Positions 1 through 5,534 are shown, numbered from the stretch's first letter. The stretch is DNA of 6,119 bases from Chloroflexota bacterium (GCA_029858845.1 JAOUEG010000117.1:1-6119); one strand, 5' to 3'. Notes: a model not told the origin generated them from the letters alone. Numbers and translations: made by a program.

Positions 1-587
1 CGCTTGGTGACTCCTACACGATCGGCACGTCCGTCGCGGCTCGGGAGCGATTCCCGAACCAGCTGGTGGCGCGGCTGGCAGGCGCCGAGCCCCACGGGCT
101 CCGTCTGGTCGCCAACCTCGGCGTCGACGGCTACACGTCGGCGGACCTGATCAGGGACGAACTCCCGGCCCTGGCGGGGCTGCGACCGGAGTTCGCGACG
201 TTGCTCATCGGCGTGAATGACGTCGTTCGGGAGGTCCCGATCGGGACCTACGGTTCGAACGTGACGGTGATCCTGGATTCCCTGCTGAAGCAGTTGGATC
301 CCCGACGCCTCGTGATCATCGGGATCCCCGACTACACGGTCACCCCGTCAGGCACACGGTACGGTGACCCGGCACGGCGCCGGGATGCCATCGTCGCCGC
401 CAACGCCGTATCGGCGAGACTGGCGCGCGAGCGCGCGATCGCGTTCGTCGACGTCTTCGCCGTATCGCGGGAGACGCGTGGCGTTGGGGGGTGGGTTGCC
501 GATGACGGCCTTCACCCGAGCGGCGTGCAGTACGCCCGCTGGGTGGCGCAGCTGGAGCCGGTCGTTCGGGGCCTCCTCGTCGGCTGA
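1..587 (+). CDS. SGNH/GDSL-family hydrolase, 3' part (5' end outside window)
   Basis: The first complete codon in frame is at position 3, and 194 residues are visible before the TGA. The visible part opens almost at once with block I, GDSY (nucleophile Ser at visible residue 4). It continues with a block II-like N-LG-V-DGYTSADL stretch (Gly about 40), block III GVND (Asn 72) and block V DGLH (Asp 168, His 171). All four SGNH signatures are therefore present and the enzyme is probably active as an esterase, lipase or acyl-hydrolase; the substrate cannot be told from sequence. Only a short N-terminus should be missing, and whether it holds a signal peptide is unknown. A GTG at 66 is in frame but would remove the catalytic Ser, so it is not the start. 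The gene runs convergently towards the Zincin_1 gene. Confidence 0.9.
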   Translation, partial: LGDSYTIGTSVAARERFPNQLVARLAGAEPHGLRLVANLGVDGYTSADLIRDELPALAGLRPEFATLLIGVNDVVREVPIGTYGSNVTVILDSLLKQLDPRRLVIIGIPDYTVTPSGTRYGDPARRRDAIVAANAVSARLARERAIAFVDVFAVSRETRGVGGWVADDGLHPSGVQYARWVAQLEPVVRGLLVG

Positions 588-611
588 GGTCGCATCCGCC
601 CGAACCGAACG

Positions 612-634
612 GGTCAGCGTGCGCGACGCCGACC
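612..634. terminator. Candidate hairpin between two convergent genes
   Basis: In the 52-bp convergent gap (588-639), GGTC (612-615) and GCGT (617-620) can pair with ACGC (626-629) and GACC (631-634). This gives a stem of 4+4 bp with one A/C mismatch and a 5-nt loop. No T-tract follows on either strand, so it is not a classical intrinsic terminator. It could act as a shared, U-tract-poor terminator or mRNA 3'-end stabiliser. The left arm sequence GGTCAGCGTG recurs at 638-647, so an alternative pairing is possible. Function is inferred from placement only. Confidence 0.35.
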
Positions 635-639
635 AGCGG

Positions 640-1056
640 TCAGCGTGTGCCACCCCGGCCGCGCTGGCCGCCCTGGAGCTCGACGAGCCGGGCGTCACTG
701 ATGCCGAAATGGTGGGCGATCTCGTGGTACACGGTTTCCGTCACGCGTTCGGCAAGGGCGGTCGGTGTCCGTGAGGTCCGCATCAGCGGCCCCCGGAACA
801 GCGTGATCTTGCTCGGGATGGTCGCATGGTCCGCCGCATAGGAGGTGCGCGGGACGCCCTGGTAGAGGCCGTAGAGGCCACGTGCGCCCACGGATGACAG
901 TTGCGTCTGCGTCGGCTCGTCCTCGATCACGATGGCCACGGAGCCGAGGCGATCACGAAAGACGCTCGGCAGCTGTTCCAGCGCTTCGACGACGAGGGCT
1001 TCGAGCATGTCGTCGACGGGGCCGTGTGCCGTGTCCAGGCGGTGGTCTGAATCCAT
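640..1056 (-). CDS. Zincin_1-family (PF06262-like) small metallopeptidase
   Basis: This 138-residue protein carries a zinc-binding HEIAHHFG motif (His 111, Glu 112, His 115), followed by Asp 121 in GISDARL, giving HExxHxxGxxD. It also has the family's typical middle: a VIEDEP-like strand (about 43-48), a YGLYQGVPRT segment (62-71) and an ITLFRGPL segment (84-91). Length and motif order fit the small bacterial minimal-gluzincin-like family annotated as 'metallopeptidase family protein', whose substrate is unknown. It has no signal peptide and is presumably cytoplasmic. The frame stays open upstream to an ATG at 1116, but I chose the ATG at 1056: nine bases ahead of it lies TACGCT, a -10-like hexamer, with no Shine-Dalgarno, consistent with a leaderless start. 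An ATG at 1008 (residue 17) is a possible shorter start. The C-terminus ends in a Gly/Arg-rich tail. Confidence 0.85.
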   Translation of the reverse strand: MDSDHRLDTAHGPVDDMLEALVVEALEQLPSVFRDRLGSVAIVIEDEPTQTQLSSVGARGLYGLYQGVPRTSYAADHATIPSKITLFRGPLMRTSRTPTALAERVTETVYHEIAHHFGISDARLVELQGGQRGRGGTR

Positions 1057-1065
1057 CTGGGCGCC

Positions 1066-1071
1066 AGCGTA
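1066..1071 (-). promoter_or_regulatory. Candidate -10 element for a near-leaderless Zincin_1 gene
   Basis: Read on the minus strand this is TACGCT (TAnnnT), followed by nine bases and then the ATG at 1056-1054. The nine bases (GGCGCCCAG) hold no Shine-Dalgarno match. The spacing would put transcription start at, or a few bases before, the start codon. No good -35 is visible 16-18 bp upstream. The same arrangement, with the same nine-base spacing, precedes dnaE. Confidence 0.4.
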
Positions 1072-1204
1072 CTCGTTCGGCGCCGAAGGTGGCCTCCGCG
1101 GACGGGCGTCAGCCACCTCGTGGAGTCACCGTGTCGGACCGCGGTGCCGAACGGTCGCCCCCGCTTCCAGCCAAACGACCCGCCGAATACCCCCGGATGG
1201 CCCG

Positions 1205-1233
1205 TTGACTGGGCCCCGGATCGGGCATGAGAT
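1205..1233 (+). promoter_or_regulatory. Weak sigma70-like promoter candidate for the cytochrome/NrfD cluster
   Basis: TTGACT (1205-1210, five of six to TTGACA) is followed after 17 bp by TGAGAT (1228-1233), which matches TATAAT at only three positions. It is the best promoter-like pair in the 267-bp region 1057-1323. It would leave a leader of roughly 80 nt before the ATG at 1324. That leader contains an inverted repeat GGCCGG (1243-1248)/CCGGCC (1264-1269), a perfect palindrome TCGAGCTCGA (1281-1290) and a repeated ACCGGCCG (1263-1270 and 1298-1305). No riboswitch or tRNA-like fold is recognisable. Confidence is low because short GC-rich matches arise easily by chance. Confidence 0.25.
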
Positions 1234-1323
1234 AGGGATGGTGGCCGGAACTGGGACGCGCAACCGGCCGGAGCGACGTTTCGAGCTCGAGCGTTCGACC
1301 GGCCGACATCGAGGTATGAGCTG

Positions 1324-1623
1324 ATGGACGTAGGGATACAGGTACTCGTCCTGCTCTGGATCGTCCTCTTCGTCGCCAGCCTGCAGTGGGCCCGGGCCAC
1401 CAGTCGAGGCGCCGGCATCGTGACGTGGCTGGGCATGACCGTGGTGAGCTGGTGGATCGAGTTCCTCCTGGCGTTCCTCGTTCTGCATACGGTGCTGTTC
1501 TCCCTTGGGCGAGAAGCCACGGGCATCGCCGTGCTGCTGACGCTGGCGGTCATCGCGTTGACCCCGGTCGGCTGGGCGTACGCCCTGCGTCACTGGAACA
1601 AGTACCGATCGATCCACGGTTGA
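1324..1623 (+). CDS. Small three-helix membrane protein of unknown function, first gene of the cluster
   Basis: This 99-residue protein is almost entirely membrane. Helices are at about 4-22, 32-60 (with a WW pair at 43-44 in the middle of a long hydrophobic run) and 66-86. It ends in a short basic, aromatic tail (RHWNKYRSIHG). A GAGG Shine-Dalgarno lies at 1311-1314, nine bases before the ATG, which supports this start. It has no cysteines and no recognisable cofactor motif, so it is not itself an obvious redox carrier. Its stop is 10 bp before the six-heme cytochrome gene, which suggests co-transcription. A role as assembly factor, accessory subunit or helper of the electron-transfer complex is inference from position only. 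I do not recognise its family. Confidence 0.75.
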   Translation: MDVGIQVLVLLWIVLFVASLQWARATSRGAGIVTWLGMTVVSWWIEFLLAFLVLHTVLFSLGREATGIAVLLTLAVIALTPVGWAYALRHWNKYRSIHG

Positions 1624-1633
1624 GCCGGACCGG

Positions 1634-2404
1634 ATGCGGGAGACAAGGGTGCGATCGACCGGTCATCGGCCGGACACTCAGGGCCGCCCGAACGGCGACC
1701 CTGGGCTTGTTCAGGGTGCCGGTAATGGATCGCCCGACGGCCCGGCATCGACGACGCAAGTCCGATCGAAGCCTGTGCGCCAACTCCGCTCCTGGCTGCC
1801 GACCAGGCTGACCGCCATCAAGGTTGCCGTGTTCGTCGCGATCGCCTCGATCGTGCTGGGCGGGACCGCGTTCGCCGCCGCGACCCTGTACGCGCAATAC
1901 GGTGCGGTCAAGAACGTACCCAATGCCGAAGCCTGGGCGGCTCTGGAACCGCGCTACGTCGGACAGGCCGCCTGTGGTTCGTGCCACGAGCCCGAGGTCG
2001 CGGCCCAGGATGCGAGCGCGCATATCGACGTCTCATGCGAGAGCTGTCACGGGCCGGGCGCTGGGCACTCGCTCAGCGACGAGGCGGCCCGGGAGGTCAG
2101 CCTCACCGAACCGGAGAGCGAGATCTGCAGCACGTGCCACGCGACCACGGCCGGGCGCCCGGCGACCTACCCGCAGGTGGAAGTCGACGAGCACTACGAG
2201 GGAGGGGAGTGCCTGCGCTGCCACGATCCGCATTCCATCGTCGCCGTGCGTCCACCGGACATCACGCATCCGCGTGCGAAGCTGCCCGACTGCATCACGT
2301 GCCATGCGCCCGACGGTCTCAAGGAGATCCCGTCCGGTCATGAACCCGTCGCCGACCGGGTGTGCCTGTCTTGCCATGGCCGCGTGGCGGAACCGGTACG
2401 TTGA
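1634..2404 (+). CDS. Membrane-anchored six-heme cytochrome c (cytochrome c554/doubled-CXXCH type)
   Basis: This 256-residue protein has one N-terminal membrane helix (about 62-86), which should leave the rest outside the cytoplasm. Six CxxCH heme sites follow: CGSCH 114, CESCH 135, CSTCH 165, CLRCH 193, CITCH 220 and CLSCH 244. The section YVGQAACGSCH...AH...CESCHGPGAGH is typical of the cytochrome c554/multiheme family. After the helix there are exactly six non-motif histidines (130, 145, 188, 200, 212, 236), enough for bis-His ligation of every heme. It probably relays electrons to or from the iron-sulfur/NrfD subunits encoded next. The start is uncertain: the ATG at 1634 has no Shine-Dalgarno, a GTG at 1649 has GGGAG six bases upstream, and a GTG at 1775 would remove the low-complexity first 47 residues. 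The helix and all hemes are kept in every case. The next gene begins 9 bp after the stop. Confidence 0.9.
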   Translation: MRETRVRSTGHRPDTQGRPNGDPGLVQGAGNGSPDGPASTTQVRSKPVRQLRSWLPTRLTAIKVAVFVAIASIVLGGTAFAAATLYAQYGAVKNVPNAEAWAALEPRYVGQAACGSCHEPEVAAQDASAHIDVSCESCHGPGAGHSLSDEAAREVSLTEPESEICSTCHATTAGRPATYPQVEVDEHYEGGECLRCHDPHSIVAVRPPDITHPRAKLPDCITCHAPDGLKEIPSGHEPVADRVCLSCHGRVAEPVR

Positions 2405-2409
2405 GGTGA
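2403..2409 (+). promoter_or_regulatory. Strong Shine-Dalgarno for the iron-sulfur subunit
   Basis: GAGGTGA (2403-2409) matches the anti-Shine-Dalgarno consensus well, with GAGG seven bases before the ATG at 2414. It overlaps the stop codon of the upstream cytochrome (2402-2404). It fixes the ATG at 2414 as the start and so shows that the long N-terminal extension before the Tat motif is real. Confidence 0.7.
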
Positions 2410-2413
2410 GGGC

Positions 2414-3361
2414 ATGAGTGAGCGCACACCCCTCGACCAGCGAGCCCCGGGTCCGATGGAGTCGCCCGAGCCCGCGTCGCCCGCGCTTGGGTCGGAGATC
2501 GGGCTCGAGGCCGGCGAGCGCCCACCGGGGTTCCTCGATGGGCGCGTGTCGCGTCGCACCGTCCTGCAGGCAGGTGTCGTCGCGGTGCCGTGCCTCGCCG
2601 GGGCCGGCCTCGTCTTCACGGCCCTGGACCGATTCGTCAACGGCGATCCGGCTGGAGCGGAGCCGGTGGCTGCGCGCTACGACGCGAGCGGCCATCGCTG
2701 GGGCTTCGTCGTGGACACGGATTCATGCGTCGGCTGCGGCATGTGCGTGGTCGCCTGCAAAGCCGAGAACGGAGTGCCCGAGGACCCTGAATACTCGCGA
2801 ACCTGGGTCGAGCGGCACATCACGACGGCAGATGGGACCGTCCGGGTCGATTCTCCGGAGGGGGGGATCGATGGGTTCGAACCTGGTGACCCACCCACGA
2901 TGGTGGACGGCTCGCCGGTCGTCGATGCGCGCTTCGTGCCTCGCTTGTGCATGCAGTGCGAGAACTCGCCATGCACGGCCGTCTGTCCGGTCGGGGCGAC
3001 CTATCGAACACCGGACGGCGTCATCCTCATCGACGAGGAGCGATGCATCGGCTGCGGGTACTGCGTGGTCGCATGCCCGTACGGTGCGCGCTACATCGTT
3101 CCGGCCGCCGAGGACACGCCGCGTGGCGTGCCCGGTGTCGCGGACAAGTGCACGTTCTGCTACCACCGCATCACCGCCGGCCTTCCGCCGGCCTGCGTGG
3201 AAGCGTGCCCCGTGGGGGCGCGTCGTTATGGGGACCTCGACGATCCGACCAGTCCGGTGAGCGTCGTCATGGCCGAACAACCCACCACGGTGCTCAAGGA
3301 GGAACTCGGCACCAAGCCTCGGGTCCATTACGTCGGCCTGGAGGCCGAGGTCGTGTCATGA
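2414..3361 (+). CDS. Tat-exported 4x[4Fe-4S] ferredoxin-like electron-transfer subunit (NrfC/PsrB/DmsB type)
   Basis: This 315-residue protein has 16 cysteines in four clusters' worth of motifs: CVGCGMCVVAC (105-115), CMQCENSPCTAVC (179-191), CIGCGYCVVAC (211-221) and CTFC...C...C (246, 249, 261, 265). This is the standard pattern of NrfC, PsrB and DmsB subunits, which carry electrons between an NrfD/PsrC quinone protein and a partner. SRRTVLQAG (twin Arg at 47-48) followed by a hydrophobic stretch (about 50-71) is a Tat signal, so the folded protein should sit on the outer face. An AGA at 80-82 could be a cleavage site; otherwise the helix stays as an anchor. The 46 Pro/Glu-rich residues before the twin Arg are unusually long. 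Residues 116-178 hold a loop longer than in minimal members. Its TGA overlaps the ATG of the next gene (ATGA), indicating translational coupling. Confidence 0.93.
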   Translation: MSERTPLDQRAPGPMESPEPASPALGSEIGLEAGERPPGFLDGRVSRRTVLQAGVVAVPCLAGAGLVFTALDRFVNGDPAGAEPVAARYDASGHRWGFVVDTDSCVGCGMCVVACKAENGVPEDPEYSRTWVERHITTADGTVRVDSPEGGIDGFEPGDPPTMVDGSPVVDARFVPRLCMQCENSPCTAVCPVGATYRTPDGVILIDEERCIGCGYCVVACPYGARYIVPAAEDTPRGVPGVADKCTFCYHRITAGLPPACVEACPVGARRYGDLDDPTSPVSVVMAEQPTTVLKEELGTKPRVHYVGLEAEVVS

Positions 3362-4680
3362 CGGTCCGCCTGGGTGGCCGCGCCTTCGTCCTGGACCCGC
3401 GCGCCGCCTACGGGACCGTCCGGGGCGAGATCGAGAGCATGTCGCGTGCCCTCCAGGCGTGGCTCTGCCTGCTCCTCGTCCTGATGGCCTTGGGCGCGGT
3501 CGGGGCGATCTTCACGATCGCCCCCGGAACGGAGGTGTTCGGGACGACCCCGTCGTTCGAGTGGGGGATCCTGATCAGCGCCTACGTCCTGTTCGCGATC
3601 ACGACCAGTGGGCTCTGCCTGGGGGCTTCGCTCGGGACCGTGTTCGGCATCGAGCTGTTCCGGCCCCTCGAGAAGCGGCATGCCATCCTGGCGGTCCTGA
3701 CGCTGACGACGGCGTTCGGGATCATCGCCCTGGACCTCCACTACCCGGTCCGGATGGTGTTCGGTGCCGTCTTCAACCCGTCCCTGGCGTCGCCGATGTG
3801 GTGGATGGGGGCGTTCTATGCAGGCTATCTGGTGTTCCTGATCGTCGAGGTCTGGAGCATGTTCACCGGCCACGACCGGATCCACCAATGGGCCTGCACA
3901 GCCGCAGCGGGAATGGCCATCATCGCCCCGACGACCCTGGGCGCGGTGTTCGGGGTGCTCTTCGCCCGTTCCTACTGGTTCGGCCCGTTCACGCCGGTCA
4001 CGATGCTCGTCACGGCGCAGCTGGCCGGGTCCGCATTGCTGGGTATCGTCTTCTTCCTGGTCGTTCGGTTCCAGCGGACCGGGTTCGAGCGGGGTCGTCG
4101 CCTCGCCATCCCGGCGATCCGCATCCTGCTCGCCGTGGGTCTCGTCGCATCGACCGTCCTGCTGGGTCGGCAGCTGGTCGACGGCCTGACCACGGCTGAC
4201 GAGGCGTTCTACGACGCGACCATGGTCCTGATCAGCGGGCCGTATGCCGTCCCGTTCTGGATCCGGGTCATCGCCGGGCTCGCCGTCCCGCTGGTCCTCA
4301 TCGCGCTGCCGGTGACCCGCACGACGCTCGGCACCGGTGTCGCCGCATGCCTCGCGTTCGGCGGTGTGGTGATGGATCGGCTGCTCTTCGTCAACGTCGG
4401 GCAGGTGGTCCCCGGGTCGACGGTGGGCGGCGTCGTTTCCGATCCGTACGTTCCCTACACCCCGAGTCTCGTCGAGATCAGCATCGTCATCGGCGCCTTC
4501 GCCCTGGTCGCCTTCGTGTACACCCTCGTCGAGCGCTACGCAGACCTGCGGGAGGCGGACGCCCACCTCGGGTTCCACCTCCCGGAGTTCATCGCCTCCG
4601 TTCGGGCGCGGATCACGGCAGGCCGGACGGTGGGGGATGCCGACGGGGCGCATGAGGGGAACGTGGGGATCGGTTCGTGA
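3358..4680 (+). CDS. NrfD/PsrC-family quinone-interacting membrane subunit
   Basis: This 440-residue integral membrane protein has about ten hydrophobic segments, near 34-54, 68-91, 106-126, 146-168, 178-201, 213-237, 250-270, 296-318, 325-346 and 370-390. The last is preceded by YTPSLVEISIVIGAFA, a stretch typical of NrfD/PsrC/ActC-like proteins. The immediate upstream partner is a 4x[4Fe-4S] subunit, the classic NrfC-NrfD pairing. By family knowledge it oxidises menaquinol or reduces menaquinone in the membrane and exchanges electrons with the iron-sulfur subunit; direction cannot be read from sequence. The ATG at 3358 overlaps the upstream stop, and GAGG (3347-3350) lies seven bases before it. 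The frame is open far upstream (to 2947), but that part lies inside the iron-sulfur gene and is not protein. A soluble charged C-terminal tail (about 391-440) follows the last helix. Its TGA overlaps the GTG of the next gene. Confidence 0.92.
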   Translation: MTVRLGGRAFVLDPRAAYGTVRGEIESMSRALQAWLCLLLVLMALGAVGAIFTIAPGTEVFGTTPSFEWGILISAYVLFAITTSGLCLGASLGTVFGIELFRPLEKRHAILAVLTLTTAFGIIALDLHYPVRMVFGAVFNPSLASPMWWMGAFYAGYLVFLIVEVWSMFTGHDRIHQWACTAAAGMAIIAPTTLGAVFGVLFARSYWFGPFTPVTMLVTAQLAGSALLGIVFFLVVRFQRTGFERGRRLAIPAIRILLAVGLVASTVLLGRQLVDGLTTADEAFYDATMVLISGPYAVPFWIRVIAGLAVPLVLIALPVTRTTLGTGVAACLAFGGVVMDRLLFVNVGQVVPGSTVGGVVSDPYVPYTPSLVEISIVIGAFALVAFVYTLVERYADLREADAHLGFHLPEFIASVRARITAGRTVGDADGAHEGNVGIGS

Positions 4681-5486
4681 CGGCCGGGACGATCGCGCGC
4701 TACGGCTACTGGATCGTCGTCAGCACCTTGGCGATCATCGTGGGGCTGCTGATCGGGGTGACCATCAGTGTCATCGCCGTCCCCGAACTCGAGCGCGCTG
4801 GCGTCATCACGACAGCGCCATCTGCGTCGCCCAGCGCCAGCCCGTCGGCATCCCCGCGCGCGACGTCGGGGATCACGATGGGGGATGCCGTCCTCCCGGA
4901 CGACCCGGAATGTGCCGGTTGCCACCTGACGACCGGAGGCAACATCGGACTGCGACCGATCCCGGTGATGGCCCACGCCCTCGAGGGCTGGGGCAAGTGC
5001 ACCGAATGCCACGCGTCGGCCGGCCTCGTCGAGACGGCTCCGGGCCACACCGGCATCCATGCGAGCGAATGCACGATCTGCCACAAGCCGGGCGACCTTC
5101 CAGCGCCGCTGTCACGCCCACATCGGGAGAACCAGAACACGGAATGCCTCGAATGCCACGGCCAGACGGCGCCGCTCCCGGTCGACATGACGCACCGTAC
5201 CGAATCGGTCTGCTGGTTGTGCCATCGCCTGCCGACGATCGAGCCGCCCGTGCCGGCGCACGAAACCGCTCACGGCGAGACCGATTGCCTGAAGTGCCAC
5301 GTGGCCGGCGGCGAGGCGGGCCAGCTGCCCGGTGACCACGTCGCACGTCCCGCCAGCCTGTGTCTGTCGTGCCATGAGGTGATTCTCGGAGCCAGCCCGA
5401 CCCATCAGCCGCGTCTCGAGACGTGGCCTGCGCCGTCGGACGCGGCGTCGTCCCTGCTGAAGCCCATCGGTCCTGCTGCACCCTAG
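4677..5486 (+). CDS. Membrane-anchored seven-heme cytochrome c
   Basis: This 269-residue protein has an N-terminal membrane helix (about 11-35), a Ser/Ala/Pro linker (about 47-62, three SASP units) and then seven CxxCH heme sites: CAGCH 79, CTECH 108, CTICH 132, CLECH 157, CWLCH 179, CLKCH 204 and CLSCH 229. Nine non-motif histidines (100, 124, 128, 149, 173, 195, 199, 221, 243) are more than enough for bis-His ligation. Hemes 2-7 fall into three similar diheme modules with internal spacings of 24, 22 and 25 residues. The GTG start at 4677 overlaps the NrfD stop (GTGA), with GGGGA (4665-4669) seven bases upstream. As the last gene of the cluster it is the likely electron exit or entry point. 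The extended linker could let the heme domain reach a partner away from the membrane. It resembles cytochrome c3-like/NrfB-type carriers only in general design, and no catalytic heme site is evident. Confidence 0.9.
   Translation: MTAGTIARYGYWIVVSTLAIIVGLLIGVTISVIAVPELERAGVITTAPSASPSASPSASPRATSGITMGDAVLPDDPECAGCHLTTGGNIGLRPIPVMAHALEGWGKCTECHASAGLVETAPGHTGIHASECTICHKPGDLPAPLSRPHRENQNTECLECHGQTAPLPVDMTHRTESVCWLCHRLPTIEPPVPAHETAHGETDCLKCHVAGGEAGQLPGDHVARPASLCLSCHEVILGASPTHQPRLETWPAPSDAASSLLKPIGPAAP
4821..4856 (+). repeat. Three SASP tetrapeptide repeats in the cytochrome linker
   Basis: Residues 49-60 of the seven-heme cytochrome read SASP three times. The copies use different codons (serines as TCT, TCG, AGC, AGC, TCG, TCC; prolines as CCC and CCG). 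The repeat is therefore clear in the protein but not in the DNA, so it is not a recent slippage product. It forms a flexible spacer between the membrane helix and the heme domain. Confidence 0.8.
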
Positions 5487-5519
5487 CGTCGGTCGCCGGT
5501 CGAAGCGGCGTCGGCGGGC

Positions 5520-5525
5520 TACCAT
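5520..5525 (+). promoter_or_regulatory. Candidate -10 element for near-leaderless dnaE
   Basis: TACCAT matches TATAAT at four of six positions, including T1, A2 and T6. It ends nine bases before the GTG of dnaE, and the intervening TGACGTCCC is not a Shine-Dalgarno. Transcription would begin at or just before the start codon. No convincing -35 is seen upstream. The remaining gap after the cytochrome stop (5487-5519) holds only a weak CGCCG/CGGCG hairpin (5494-5510) without a T-tract. Confidence 0.45.
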
Positions 5526-5534
5526 TGACGTCCC

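Noticed and set aside
1057..1116. Twenty-residue N-terminal extension of the Zincin_1 protein to an ATG at 1116
   Set aside because: The added residues are Pro/Arg-rich and unlike the family, and the ATG at 1056 has a better promoter context.
1263..1305. Two ACCGGCCG copies and the TCGAGCTCGA palindrome as operator sites
   Set aside because: Short GC-rich palindromes are frequent in this base composition, no regulator gene is nearby, and no third well-spaced copy supports a binding array.
2579..2606. Cys 60 of the iron-sulfur subunit as a lipoprotein lipobox
   Set aside because: The preceding residues (VAVPC) do not fit [LVI][ASTVI][GAS]C. The Cys sits in the middle of the Tat hydrophobic region.
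2947..3357. Upstream in-frame extension of the NrfD gene to an ATG at 2947
   Set aside because: It lies wholly inside the iron-sulfur gene in another frame and its translation is Arg/Gly-rich. The ATG at 3358 with its Shine-Dalgarno and ATGA overlap is the natural start.
3328..4653. Long open frame (441 codons) on the minus strand opposite the NrfD gene
   Set aside because: Its translation is dominated by Asp, Glu, Arg, Gln and Gly with no domain, the usual mirror of a GC-rich hydrophobic gene. The plus-strand protein is a clear NrfD-family member.
5494..5510. CGCCG/CGGCG hairpin after the seven-heme cytochrome as an intrinsic terminator
   Set aside because: The stem is only 5 bp with a 7-nt loop and no T-tract; this is expected by chance at this G+C.
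5525..5530. TTGACG as a -35 box for dnaE
   Set aside because: It lies only four bases before the GTG, so it cannot drive this gene from a normal position.
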